Source: Neisseria macacae ATCC 33926
GTDB taxonomy: Bacteria; Pseudomonadota; Gammaproteobacteria; Burkholderiales; Neisseriaceae
DNA length: 64,000 bases
Direction of reading: 5' to 3'
NCBI RefSeq assembly: GCF_022749495.1
Contig: NZ_CP094241.1
Location: 2,480,001-2,544,000 of the forward strand
Made by a program: the position numbers and the translations under genes. The notes under the pieces were generated by a model, which was not told the origin of the DNA, made no database searches, and saw only the letters and a program-made list of their open reading frames with translations. This document shows, in pieces, positions 17,541-27,701 of this stretch. The first letter of the stretch is position 1, and each line of letters opens with the position of its first letter.

Positions 17541-17577
17541 TTTCAGACGACCTTTGCATGACCGGGGTCGTCTGAAA
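17541..17577 (+). terminator. Inverted DUS pair before pglD
   Basis: TTTCAGACGACC and GGTCGTCTGAAA are separated by 13 bases. It is 32 bases upstream of the pglD start, so it lies in its leader. Confidence 0.55.
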
Positions 17578-17609
17578 CCCACCCACAACATTATTCAGAA
17601 CATACCAAA

Positions 17610-19499
<1,890 letters not shown>

Positions 19500-19534
19500 A
19501 TACCCGACCGACAAAGCAAAACATTCCACAAAAA

Positions 19535-19560
19535 GGTCGTCTGAAAGTTTTCAGACGACC
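19535..19560 (+). terminator. Tight inverted DUS hairpin after pglD
   Basis: GGTCGTCTGAAA and TTTCAGACGACC are separated by only two bases. No T run follows, so efficiency is doubtful; it lies between pglD and wza. Confidence 0.6.
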
Positions 19561-19586
19561 CCGATAAGACTGACAAGGATACCGAC

Positions 19587-20720
19587 ATGAAAAAACAGCT
19601 TGCCCTCATCAGCCTGTCCCTGATGGCACTGACCGCCTGCAACAGCAGCACCGTCATTCCCGGCTCCACCATCAACACACGCAACAAAACCATCGTTTAC
19701 GAAAACGGCGAAACCGTAGCAGACACCAAATTCGACAAGCGCGTCGCCATCTATCCGATCACCTTCGGCCTCGTTGAAAAAATGCGCAAACCGCCAGTGT
19801 TGTCACAAAACAACGGTGCGCTTGAGCGCAGCAAAGCCGCCTACCGCTACCATATCGGCAAAGGCGACGTATTGAACATCATGGTCTGGGCGCACACCGA
19901 CCTCAATTCGCCCGTACAACAAAGCAACCCGCAAACCAACCAAGTCAGCCGTGGCGCATGGGTGGACGAAGGCGGCTACATCACCTATCCGCTGGTCGGC
20001 AAAATCCAAGCGCAAGGCAAGACCATAGACGAGCTGCAAAACATCCTGACAGGTCGTCTGAAACGCTATCTTAAAAATCCCCAAGTCGCCATCAACGTAA
20101 CCGAATTCCGCTCGCAACGCGTATCCGTTTCCGGCGCCGTCGGACAAGCAGGACAACTGCCGATTACCAACGTCCCCATGACCATCCTCGATGCCGTCAA
20201 CCAAGCGGGCGGCGTGGCGCAAAATGCCGACACCCACAACATCAAATGGACGCACAACGGCGTTGACCGCACCATCTCCCTGCAAAACATCATGCAGTAC
20301 GGCGATATGTCGCAAAACCACCTCTTAAGCAACGGCGACATCGTTTACGTTCCGAACAACAGCAACAGCAAAGTATACGTTATGGGCGAAGTCGGCCGCC
20401 AAGCCACCCTGCCTATCGGCAACCACGGCCTGAACCTCACTCAAGCCTTGGGTGAAACCGGTGGCATGAACCAAGCCTTGGCAGACGCAACCGGCGTCTT
20501 CGTCATCCGCCGTGCGCCCGAAGATGCGGCCAAACCTATCCACATTTACCAACTTAACCTGAAAGACGCGACCGCTTACGCCTTGGGCAGCGACTTCGAC
20601 CTGCGTCCGAACGACGTTGTTTATGTGACTGCCGCCCCGGTTACCCGTTGGAACCGCGTAGTGTCGCAATTGACCAGCTTCTTCAGCAACGTCAACGCCA
20701 TCGACAACACGTTCAAATAA
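19587..20720 (+). CDS. wza: Outer-membrane polysaccharide export lipoprotein (Wza-like)
   Basis: 377 aa. Type II signal peptide with lipobox L-T-A-C and lipidated Cys18. A Poly_export domain (YHIGKGDVLNIMVWAHTDL, about residue 90) is followed by two SLBB-type segments (VSVSGAVGQAGQLPI and VYVMGEVGRQATLPI), and an amphipathic C-terminus can form the outer-membrane helical barrel. Wza forms the octameric exit channel for Wzy-dependent capsules and exopolysaccharides. The meningococcal CtrA is a related protein that works with ABC transporters; here the presence of wzb/wzc and wzy supports the Wza assignment. An in-frame DUS is at about 20052-20063. Confidence 0.92.
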   Translation: MKKQLALISLSLMALTACNSSTVIPGSTINTRNKTIVYENGETVADTKFDKRVAIYPITFGLVEKMRKPPVLSQNNGALERSKAAYRYHIGKGDVLNIMVWAHTDLNSPVQQSNPQTNQVSRGAWVDEGGYITYPLVGKIQAQGKTIDELQNILTGRLKRYLKNPQVAINVTEFRSQRVSVSGAVGQAGQLPITNVPMTILDAVNQAGGVAQNADTHNIKWTHNGVDRTISLQNIMQYGDMSQNHLLSNGDIVYVPNNSNSKVYVMGEVGRQATLPIGNHGLNLTQALGETGGMNQALADATGVFVIRRAPEDAAKPIHIYQLNLKDATAYALGSDFDLRPNDVVYVTAAPVTRWNRVVSQLTSFFSNVNAIDNTFK

Positions 20721-20729
20721 CCTGACGGC

Positions 20730-20753
20730 GCCTGACAGCACCTGCTGTCAGGC
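20730..20753 (+). terminator. Perfect 10-bp hairpin between wza and wzb
   Basis: GCCTGACAGC pairs perfectly with GCTGTCAGGC around a 4-nt loop (ACCT). There is no U tract after it, so it is more likely an RNA-stability or attenuation element than a full terminator. Confidence 0.45.
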
Positions 20754-20882
20754 AAAACGGCAGGCCGGTTATTTATCGTCTGACGACATATAAACAAAAC
20801 CCTTTCAGACCGACCAAATATCCGACCTCAAACCTTTTTATCATGATTTGACCCTATACAAGAAAAAAATACCGCTTCTCTT

Positions 20883-21329
20883 ATGTTTCAAAATATTTTA
20901 GTAGTATGCATGGGAAATATCTGCCGCTCCCCGATAGCGGAGCGCATCTTGCAGAAAAAGCTGCCCGGACACCGTGTCAGTTCGGCCGGCATCAACGCAT
21001 TGGCGGGAAAAGATGCCGACTTCCAAGCCATTAAAACCGCCCTTAAACACGGCGTAGTCGTTGCCGGACACACCGCCCGCCAACTGACCCCTGAAATGTG
21101 CAATGCAGCAGACCTGATTTTGGTGATGGAGCCGGCCCATATCGATATGGTTGCCGACATCCTGCCTTCCGCGCGCGGGAAAACCATCCTGCTCGCCCAA
21201 TGGCTGCCCAAGAAAAACATACCCGACCCGTTCAAACAAAGCAGCGAAATGTTTGAAGCCGTATTCCAACAAATACAAAGCGCAGCCGAGACTTGGGCTG
21301 AAAAATTGAACGGACCAACCCCGGCATAA
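20883..21329 (+). CDS. wzb: Low-molecular-weight protein tyrosine phosphatase (Wzb-like)
   Basis: 148 aa. The P-loop is Cys9-M-G-N-I-C-Arg15-S (CX5R), followed by PIAE; the general-acid aspartate is in NIPDPFKQ near residue 118. This is the standard length for Wzb/Etp phosphatases, which dephosphorylate the tyrosine-rich tail of the cognate Wzc kinase and so cycle polymer assembly. It lies directly before wzc, as in group 1 capsule loci. A 160-bp gap with a hairpin separates it from wza. Confidence 0.95.
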   Translation: MFQNILVVCMGNICRSPIAERILQKKLPGHRVSSAGINALAGKDADFQAIKTALKHGVVVAGHTARQLTPEMCNAADLILVMEPAHIDMVADILPSARGKTILLAQWLPKKNIPDPFKQSSEMFEAVFQQIQSAAETWAEKLNGPTPA

Positions 21330-21380
21330 CACTCACTTACGCCGGATTCAATCAATTAAATCCAAACAGAAAGCCTACTG

Positions 21381-23567
21381 ATGTATAAACAATATCCGTC
21401 ATCAGCATCCTCCAACAACGACGAAATCGATTTCGGCCAACAACTGCACAATTTGTGGCTGCACAAATCCAAAATTGCCACCGCACTGATTGCGGGCGGC
21501 TTGCTCGGTGCTGTTTTCAGCTTTGCGTCCACGCCTGTCTACCGCGCCGACGCCATGTTGGAAATCGAAACCAAACAAAACCAGATTCTGACCGAAATCA
21601 ACAACATGCTTTCCAACGAGCCGGCGCCTTCCGAAGCCGAAATCGAATTGGTCCAATCCCGCATGGTTATAGGCAAAACCGTTGACGAGCTTCAGCTTGA
21701 CCAAGAAGTCAAAGCCACCTACTTCCCGGTTTTCGGCAACATGATTCACAACCTCAGCGGCAACGATGATCCGATTTTGAAAATCGGTACATTTACCGTT
21801 TCCGAAGAATGGATCAACAAACCCTTCAAACTGACCGTCAAAGACAGCAAAAACTATATCCTGACGCTCCCGAACGGTACAGCCAAAGAAGGCCGCGTCG
21901 GCACTCCGCTGAAAATCAATAACGAAACCGTTCTGAAAGTCGACCAAATCCTTGCCGAAACAGAGCAGGATTTCGAGTTGACCAAGTTTTCCAAGCTCAG
22001 CGCCATCGAAAACATCAAAAACCAACTCTCAGTCATCAGCAAAGGCAAAACCAGCCCCATCATCAACCTTGCCTACACCGATGTTGATCCGAAAAAAACC
22101 AGCGCCGTCCTCAACAGCATCGCCGACAACTACGTCGCGCAAAACCGCGAACGCGACATTCAAGTCGCCTCCAGCGGCTTGGCGTTCATCAGCGAAGAAT
22201 TGCCTCGTCTGAAAGAAACCCTGCAAGAAGCAGAAAACAAACTCAATGCTTACCGCGAACGCGCAGGTTCGCTCGACATTCCGCTTGAGTCCAAAGGCGC
22301 GCTTGAAAGCCTGACCAGCATCGAAACCCAAATCACCCTGCTCAAAACCGAAGAAGCAGGCTTAGCGGAACTGTATACTCCGGAACACCCTTCCTATAAA
22401 GCCGTTTTGGACAAACTGGCGGTACTCGAACGCGCCAAGAGCAAAATCAACCAGCAAATCGCCGGCCTGCCCAACACCCAACAGGAAGTCATCCGCCTGA
22501 CCCGCGACGTAGAAACCAACCAAGCGACCTACGTCCAACTCTTGGCGAAACAACAAGAACTCAACATCATGAAAGCCAGTGCGCAAGGCAATGTCCGCGT
22601 CGTTGACCATGCCTACACGCCGGAACAACCGATCGCCCCGCGTAAAGCCGTCATTACCGCATTAAGCGCACTTGCCGCAGGCGCACTCGCCTCCATGTGG
22701 GTCATGCTGCAAGGCCGTATGCGCCGAGGCATCACGTCGTCTGAAGAGATTGAAAACCTCAATCTCGAAGTCGCCGCCCTCGTACCCTACTCCAAAACCC
22801 AGCAAAAACGCGACCTATTGAAACGCAAATTCAAATCCCTGACCGGCCGCTCCAATTATCTGCTGGCAAACGAGGATGCCTCCGACGTCGCCGTCGAAGC
22901 CATCCGCGCCCTGCGTACCAACATCTACTTCTCCATGCTGGATGCGCGCAACAATGTCCTCATGATTACCGGTGCGGCTCCGGAAGCGGGCAAATCCTTT
23001 ATTTCCGCCAACCTCGCCACCGTAATGGCACAATCAGGCAAACGCGTATTGCTGATCGATACCGATATGCGTAAAGGCTATTTGGACCAACTGTTCAAAC
23101 TGACGCCCGAATACGGCTTGGCAGACATCCTTTCCGGCCATGTCTCCCCTGCCAAAGCCGTCTGTGAAACGCGGATTGAAAACCTGCACCTCATCAGCAA
23201 CGGAGGTTATCCTAAAAATCCATCCGAGCTGCTGATGGACAGCCGCTTCACAGAATTGCTGGCAAACGCCCAAAAACGTTACGACTACGTGATTATCGAC
23301 ACCCCGCCTGTCCTCGCAGTGACCGACGCAACCATCGTCGGACAGCTGGCAGGTACGGTTCTGCTGGTCAGCCGCTACGGCAACACTACCACCAGAGAGC
23401 TTGAAATCAGTGCCGACCGTCTGCGTCAGAACAAGATCAATATCAAAGGCGTCATCCTGAACGGCATGAAGCGCGAAGCCAACAGTATGTATGACTACTA
23501 CGCCTACCACTCTCCGCAGGATAGTAAGAAACCGGTTAAAAAAGAAGCGCCGGAAAACAAAGCTTAA
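21381..23567 (+). CDS. wzc: Polysaccharide co-polymerase and tyrosine autokinase (Wzc-like)
   Basis: 728 aa. A first membrane segment at about residues 32-52 and a second near 422-444 enclose a periplasmic chain-length (Wzz/GNVR) domain with long coiled-coil stretches. The cytoplasmic BY-kinase domain has Walker A GAAPEAGKS near 532-540 and Walker A' VLLIDTDMRK near 557-566, with further DTPPVLAVTDA. The C-terminal tyrosine cluster M-Y-D-Y-Y-A-Y (about 703-709) is the likely autophosphorylation site. It controls polymer length and export together with Wza and Wzb. A DUS terminator follows, ending the locus. Confidence 0.95.
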   Translation: MYKQYPSSASSNNDEIDFGQQLHNLWLHKSKIATALIAGGLLGAVFSFASTPVYRADAMLEIETKQNQILTEINNMLSNEPAPSEAEIELVQSRMVIGKTVDELQLDQEVKATYFPVFGNMIHNLSGNDDPILKIGTFTVSEEWINKPFKLTVKDSKNYILTLPNGTAKEGRVGTPLKINNETVLKVDQILAETEQDFELTKFSKLSAIENIKNQLSVISKGKTSPIINLAYTDVDPKKTSAVLNSIADNYVAQNRERDIQVASSGLAFISEELPRLKETLQEAENKLNAYRERAGSLDIPLESKGALESLTSIETQITLLKTEEAGLAELYTPEHPSYKAVLDKLAVLERAKSKINQQIAGLPNTQQEVIRLTRDVETNQATYVQLLAKQQELNIMKASAQGNVRVVDHAYTPEQPIAPRKAVITALSALAAGALASMWVMLQGRMRRGITSSEEIENLNLEVAALVPYSKTQQKRDLLKRKFKSLTGRSNYLLANEDASDVAVEAIRALRTNIYFSMLDARNNVLMITGAAPEAGKSFISANLATVMAQSGKRVLLIDTDMRKGYLDQLFKLTPEYGLADILSGHVSPAKAVCETRIENLHLISNGGYPKNPSELLMDSRFTELLANAQKRYDYVIIDTPPVLAVTDATIVGQLAGTVLLVSRYGNTTTRELEISADRLRQNKINIKGVILNGMKREANSMYDYYAYHSPQDSKKPVKKEAPENKA

Positions 23568-23596
23568 AGCTGAAAACCAGCTATTTTCTGCCCAAG

Positions 23597-23637
23597 AGGT
23601 CGTCTGAAACGGAAAAATCAAGTTTCAGACGACCTTT
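23597..23637 (+). terminator. DUS hairpin terminator after wzc
   Basis: AGGTCGTCTGAAAC and its complementary arm with an 11-nt loop, followed by TTTTGT. It closes the polysaccharide locus. Confidence 0.8.
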
Positions 23638-24117
23638 TGTCATGCCTTTCAACAGATGCGATAAAAATCATCTTATTTGCGCTTAAGCAAGATAACGGCG
23701 TACCGATTTAAAGTTCGCCCCCTAGATTCACTGTACAATACCCCATCCCTTCCAATCTTCAGATTGTTGTAAACAAAAGACAGCCCCCAGTTTCCTTTAC
23801 AATCCATTGAAACTGACACAGCCTGCCAATCCACGCCAAACCGACCGCACCCTCTGCCCATCGCCGCCTGCACCCGGTTGCCACCTGAGACGATAAGAAT
23901 TTATCTTATTGTTTATATTTAAAATTTCCAACACATCCAAACCACCATATTTTTATTGGACTTCCATACCGCACAATATTAAGAGAAAATATAACTAACT
24001 GTATTTATTCCATTTACCGCCATTGCAAATAACTACCGATATTCTCGTCATATCATTAACAATAAATTACAGAAAACAGTATAATAACCAACCTAGTCCC
24101 TTTTCCCATTTCATCTT
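23638..24117. other. AT-rich intergenic region with promoter of the Sel1 gene
   Basis: About 480 bases with no convincing gene; a 66-codon minus-strand frame (23673-23873) has no recognisable features. The right half is AT-rich and ends in a good promoter candidate (see the 24056-24085 entry). Confidence 0.55.
24056..24085 (+). promoter_or_regulatory. Candidate sigma-70 promoter for the Sel1-repeat gene
   Basis: TTAACA (24056-24061), an 18-nt spacer and a perfect TATAAT (24080-24085). It lies 32 bases upstream of the ATG at 24118. Confidence 0.6.
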
Positions 24118-25512
24118 ATGACTGCAGTACCCGACTCTTCCCGTACGCTCTCTGTCAAGCCGGCAAACAGAATGACCGCCGACACAGTCAGCCCTGCACT
24201 GCTGCCCCAACAAGCAGCAGGCAATCGGTACGCCGGTACTGCCTATCAAGTCAACAAAATCACCTATGCCTCCGGTCTGACACGCCTGGCCACAGCGCCC
24301 AAGCCGCAACCCAAACCTGTCGAGCTGACACCTGAAGAAGAATTCTCGCTATTGCAAAACAGCGAGCAGCAAGGCATTCCGACCGAACACCACTTATCTG
24401 CCTATACCCGCCTGGCCGAAGCAGGAATGCCGGAAGCGCAGCACGTCCTGATGCGCTTTTACCAAGAGCGCAACGAACCCCAAATGTACCACTGGGCGCA
24501 GCTTGCCTCAGCGCAAAACTCCGCCGAAGCCCAATACTGCCTTGCCTACCGCCACAGCCTGAAGCCTGATTTTGAAAGCGCAATCAAGTTGTACCGACAA
24601 GCGGCGGAACAAGGATTTGCCCCTGCACATTGGCAATTGGGAAAAATGTACTACCGCGGTATCGGCATGAAAGCCGACCCAGCCCAAGCCGAAATCCATT
24701 TACGGCAGGCAGCGGAAGCAGGGGTTATCGCCGCACAAGTTATGTTGGGCGACTTGCTTGCCGCGCAAAATCAGGCGGAATCCATGACCTGGTATCGGAA
24801 AGCCGCCGCAAAAGGCAGCGGGGACGCCGCCGCCGCTTTGGCGCAGCACAGCCTGACAGGCAAACTGACCGGACGCGATCCGCTCCAAGCCATGCGCCAC
24901 ACCCGTTTCGCCGCAGACCGACGCCATCCGGAGGCCTTGCGCATTATGGGCGACCTCTACCGCTACGGACTCGGCGTCAAAGCCGACCCGCACGCAGCGC
25001 ACGACTATTACCACCGTGCCGCAACACTCGGCTGCGCCACCGCCATCCAAAAGCTGCTCAGCGATGCCGCGCTGCACAACCCCCAACAGTATGAACAAAT
25101 CCGGGAAGCCGCCCTGTTTTTCCAAAAAACGGAACAAACCTTCCGCAATGCCGAAGCATGCCATTACGGCATAGGGACGGCGGTGGATTACGACCGTGCC
25201 AGAAAACTTTATCTGGAAGCCGCCGAATTCCATCACAAAAATGCCGCTGCCGCTTTGGGCAAATTGTATTATTACGGACAAGGCGTCGAACCCAATTTCC
25301 AATCTGCCGCCCACTGGTTTGAAATCGCGGCGGAACAAGGCCATACCGAGGCGCAATACTATCTGGCACGACTCTATTACCACGGGCAAGGTGTCTCCAG
25401 CCATATTCCCACTGCCTGCCGCTGGTTGCAGGCAGCCATCAGTGGCTGTTATGAAAATCCCGATGCCTTGCGCCCCCTGTTGGCAAAATGGCAGAAGGAA
25501 GCAAGCCGTTAA
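24118..25512 (+). CDS. Sel1-repeat (TPR-like) protein
   Basis: 464 aa with at least seven Sel1-like repeats of about 36 residues from residue 100 onward, recognised by AA.G.A.A...LG..Y..G.G patterns (for example HWQLGKMYYRGIGMKADPAQAEIHLRQAAEAG, shown here only as a pattern source at about residues 178-209). No signal peptide is visible, so it is probably cytoplasmic, acting as a protein-interaction scaffold. It has its own promoter candidate and lies downstream of the capsule locus without evident functional link. Partners are unknown. Confidence 0.8.
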   Translation: MTAVPDSSRTLSVKPANRMTADTVSPALLPQQAAGNRYAGTAYQVNKITYASGLTRLATAPKPQPKPVELTPEEEFSLLQNSEQQGIPTEHHLSAYTRLAEAGMPEAQHVLMRFYQERNEPQMYHWAQLASAQNSAEAQYCLAYRHSLKPDFESAIKLYRQAAEQGFAPAHWQLGKMYYRGIGMKADPAQAEIHLRQAAEAGVIAAQVMLGDLLAAQNQAESMTWYRKAAAKGSGDAAAALAQHSLTGKLTGRDPLQAMRHTRFAADRRHPEALRIMGDLYRYGLGVKADPHAAHDYYHRAATLGCATAIQKLLSDAALHNPQQYEQIREAALFFQKTEQTFRNAEACHYGIGTAVDYDRARKLYLEAAEFHHKNAAAALGKLYYYGQGVEPNFQSAAHWFEIAAEQGHTEAQYYLARLYYHGQGVSSHIPTACRWLQAAISGCYENPDALRPLLAKWQKEASR

Positions 25513-25546
25513 ACCTGACGGCATCCCGCTATAAAATCCAAACTTA

Positions 25547-25616
25547 TATAGTGAATTAAATTTAAATCAGGACAAGGCGAGGCACCGCCGTACTGGTTTA
25601 AAGTTAATCCACTATA
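25547..25616. repeat. Short Correia repeat (70-bp internally deleted form)
   Basis: Ends TATAGTGAATTAA (one substitution) and the inverted TTAATCCACTATA. Compared with the 107-bp form the middle is deleted. A near-identical 70-bp copy in the opposite orientation is at 27183-27252. Confidence 0.88.
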
Positions 25617-25623
25617 AAACAAA

Positions 25624-25664
25624 TGGCTCTAGACCAACAGAAATACTCTGTTAGACTAGAGCCA
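25624..25664. repeat. 41-nt imperfect palindrome
   Basis: TGGCTCTAG and CTAGAGCCA form a 9-bp outer stem; AACAGA and TCTGTT form a 6-bp inner stem around AATAC, with a 3-nt partly mismatched junction. It lies between a Correia repeat and a DUS upstream of dtd. No T run follows directly. Confidence 0.6.
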
Positions 25665-25752
25665 ATCGTTTTCAGACGACCTCTACAGACAAATCAACAT
25701 CAGTCAGCAAAATCATCCACCTTGCTGCACTATCCCTATCCGAGGAAACCCC

Positions 25753-26214
25753 ATGCGCGCCGTTATTCAAAAAGTAAGCCATGCCCAAGTTGATGTCCTG
25801 AGCGAAGGACACCGAGAAACCAGCGGCAAAATCAATCACGGCTTTTTGATTCTTTTAGGCATTACACACGATGACAACGAGACCGATGCCTCCTATATCG
25901 CCGACAAAATAGCCAATCTGCGCATTTTTGAAGATGAAGCCGGAAAATTGAATCTGTCGCTTAAAGACACGGGCGGCTCAGTCTTGCTCGTTTCACAGTT
26001 CACTCTCTACGCCGATGCGCGCAGCGGTCGCCGCCCCTCTTTTTCCGAAGCCGCCCCTGCCCGGCAGGCAGAATCCCTGTATCAACGCACCGCCGAATTA
26101 TTGCGCGCCCACGGTCTGACGGTAGAAACCGGCCGCTTCCAAACCCATATGCAGGTTTCACTCTGCAATGACGGTCCTGTCACCTTGTTGCTGGATTCCA
26201 AAAAACTGTTTTAA
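25753..26214 (+). CDS. dtd: D-aminoacyl-tRNA deacylase
   Basis: 153 aa, close to the usual 145-150. It starts MRAVIQKVSHAQV and carries the two signature motifs S-Q-F-T-L (about residue 80) and the Gly-cisPro motif G-P-V-T (about residue 138), which together form the chiral proofreading pocket. It removes D-amino acids and glycine from mischarged tRNAs in the cytoplasm. It is isolated between repeats on the left and an IS630 element on the right, 66 bases after its stop. Confidence 0.97.
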   Translation: MRAVIQKVSHAQVDVLSEGHRETSGKINHGFLILLGITHDDNETDASYIADKIANLRIFEDEAGKLNLSLKDTGGSVLLVSQFTLYADARSGRRPSFSEAAPARQAESLYQRTAELLRAHGLTVETGRFQTHMQVSLCNDGPVTLLLDSKKLF

Positions 26215-26284
26215 AACAAACACGATCAACCGCATGTTGACCAAAATTCAGATAAGCCAGCGAAGGCTTAGGGTAAAAATATAG

Positions 26285-26878
26285 TCAATTAAAATCAAAA
26301 TAGGACAGTAACGCATCGTCAAATCGGGCGTAATCAGACAATACGGTTCGCAGATACCGCTTAATATTCGCCCACACCTTCTCAATCGGGTTGAGCTCAG
26401 GTGAATAAGGTGCAAGAGGCAATACCTTATGTCCCCATTTTTCCGCCATTTCCCGTAAGACACCCATACGGTGAAATCGCGCATTATCTAAAATAATCAC
26501 CGATTTTTGAGTCAATGCGGGCAGTAGGCATTGCTGAAACCACGCTTCAAAAAAGACTCCGGTCATCGTATTTTGATAAACCATCGGAGCAATCAGCCGG
26601 TTGCCGACTTGTGCGGACACCAGAGATAAGCGTCGGTATCTTTTTCCACTTATCTGCGCTTTCACTATTTGCCCTTTCGGGCTGCGGGCATAGGGGCGGA
26701 ACAGGTAGCGGTCAAATCCTGTTTCATCCAAATAAACACGTTGGTAGTCGGGAAATTCGGCCAGCTGTGTCAAATAATGCGTCACTTTGGCCGGGTCTTG
26801 TTCTTTGTAAGTGGTGGTCTTTTTTTGCGCGTCATCCCCATCTGTTTGAGTGCATAGCAAACGGCGGCTGGCGTACAA
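26285..26878 (-). CDS. IS630 transposase, DDE catalytic part
   Basis: About 180 aa are used downstream of the slippage site. The DDE triad is first Asp in YLDETGFDRY, second Asp in IILDNARFHR and Glu in SPELNPIEKVWANIK, the classical IS630/Tc1-mariner layout. The frame's own N-terminal codons before the A7 run are probably not translated independently. No internal stop is seen, so the element may be functional. Confidence 0.88.
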   Translation of the reverse strand: MYASRRLLCTQTDGDDAQKKTTTYKEQDPAKVTHYLTQLAEFPDYQRVYLDETGFDRYLFRPYARSPKGQIVKAQISGKRYRRLSLVSAQVGNRLIAPMVYQNTMTGVFFEAWFQQCLLPALTQKSVIILDNARFHRMGVLREMAEKWGHKVLPLAPYSPELNPIEKVWANIKRYLRTVLSDYARFDDALLSYFDFN

Positions 26879-27132
26879 TCAAAATGTTTGGCGATTTCAT
26901 GTAGATAGGCATCCTGGTGTTGCTCAACATATTGAGCCAGTTTTTGCCTATCCAATTTGACGGCATTTAGACCGGTGACTTGATGTTTTAGGCTGCCTGT
27001 TTGCTTTTTAAGGCGAATCCACAGGTAAAGCGTGTTTCTTGACAAGTTAAACGTTGCTGCGGTTTGGCTGATGTTTTTGCATTGTTCGTAATAGTTTAAA
27101 GCTTTGTTTCTTAAGTCCGCAGAGTATGCCAT
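26782..27132 (-). CDS. IS630 OrfA (DNA-binding HTH)
   Basis: 116 aa starting MAYSADLRNKALNYYEQ. The first helix-turn-helix (about residues 15-45, KNISQTAATFNLSRNTLYLWI) is followed by a second winged segment (about 75-95). It binds the terminal repeats. The A7 run near its codon 103 would let ribosomes shift -1 into the catalytic frame. Confidence 0.88.
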   Translation of the reverse strand: MAYSADLRNKALNYYEQCKNISQTAATFNLSRNTLYLWIRLKKQTGSLKHQVTGLNAVKLDRQKLAQYVEQHQDAYLHEIAKHFDCTPAAVCYALKQMGMTRKKRPPLTKNKTRPK

Positions 27133-27182
27133 GGTTAGACCTTCAAAGTTGAGTATTGTACTATTTTATTTTTAATTGACTA

Positions 27183-27252
27183 TATAGTGGATTAACTTTA
27201 AACCAGTACGGCGTTGCCTCGCCTTGTCCTGATTTAAAGTTAATCCACTATA
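27183..27252. repeat. Short Correia repeat adjoining IS630
   Basis: TATAGTGGATTAAC to the inverted GTTAATCCACTATA, 70 bp, almost the exact reverse complement of 25547-25616. Its left TA is shared with the right end of the IS630 element. Confidence 0.88.
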
Positions 27253-27274
27253 ACGCTGGGGTCGTCTGAAAAGC

Positions 27275-27574
27275 TTATTCGTGGTTGCGCGTGTGCCAGA
27301 AGTAGCGCCACACGAAGCAGGGGAAGGCGAATATCAGATAGAGGCAGACTACGGTGGCGTAAAACTCCCAGTCTTGATGCTGTACCGCACCGGCACGGGA
27401 TTCGAGGATGTAGGCGAGGACGGCGGTCAAGATGAAGCCTGCCGCCAATTCGACGAGATGATGCCCGAAATGTTTGCGCTTGAGCGGGAACACGCCGAAA
27501 AATTTGGTGGTAATGAAAGGGACATTGGCGAAGATGAGCGCCAATATCAAAAGGATGTACATGGATGCGGTCAT
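27275..27574 (-). CDS. DUF2818 small membrane protein downstream of nuoN
   Basis: 99 aa from ATG 27574 (MTASMYILLILALIFANVPF); an upstream in-frame start would translate a DUS. About three membrane segments (residues 4-22, 41-60, 70-90) and the motif F-G-V-F-P-L-K. DUF2818 genes regularly follow nuoN in Betaproteobacteria, which suggests an accessory role at complex I, but no function is proven. An inverted DUS pair and a strong terminator lie between it and nuoN, so expression is probably reduced or independent. Confidence 0.82.
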   Translation of the reverse strand: MTASMYILLILALIFANVPFITTKFFGVFPLKRKHFGHHLVELAAGFILTAVLAYILESRAGAVQHQDWEFYATVVCLYLIFAFPCFVWRYFWHTRNHE

Positions 27575-27591
27575 GATGGTGTGTCTTTCTG

Positions 27592-27632
27592 TTTTCAGAC
27601 GACCTCTTTGATTCAAAGGGTCGTCTGAAAAA
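27592..27632 (-). terminator. Inverted DUS pair between nuoN and DUF2818
   Basis: TTTTCAGACGACC with its complement; the loop itself contains CTTTG/CAAAG. It is upstream of DUF2818 and downstream of nuoN on the minus strand. Confidence 0.6.
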
Positions 27633-27657
27633 ACAATCTTGGGCTGCGTATCTTAAC

Positions 27658-27689
27658 AAAAACGGCAGCCTCTGACACGGCTGCCGTTT
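27658..27689 (-). terminator. Intrinsic terminator of the nuo operon
   Basis: On the minus strand AAACGGCAGCC and GGCTGCCGTTT form an 11-bp stem with an 8-nt loop, followed by a T-rich tract (plus-strand AACAAAA). It starts 13 bases after the nuoN stop. Confidence 0.85.
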
Positions 27690-27701
27690 CGGTTTATCGC
27701 C

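Larger units (their letters stand above)
26280..27184 (-). mobile_element. IS630-family insertion sequence
   Basis: About 905 bp including TA at both ends. Terminal inverted repeats are TATAGTCAATTAAAA followed by similar AT-rich sequence on both sides. Two overlapping frames on the minus strand are joined at an A7 run (plus-strand T7, 26820-26826), typical of IS630 elements that make transposase by -1 frameshifting. The right TA (27183-27184) is also the first TA of a short Correia repeat, so the two elements abut and share a target base pair. Confidence 0.9.

Noticed and set aside
23673..23873. Small minus-strand gene (66 codons) after wzc
   Set aside because: No ribosome-binding site or recognisable feature, and its codons do not resemble neighbouring genes.
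26285..27132. IS630 transposase as a degraded gene
   Set aside because: The frames join at an A7 run in the -1 direction and keep all catalytic residues, so programmed frameshifting is the better reading.
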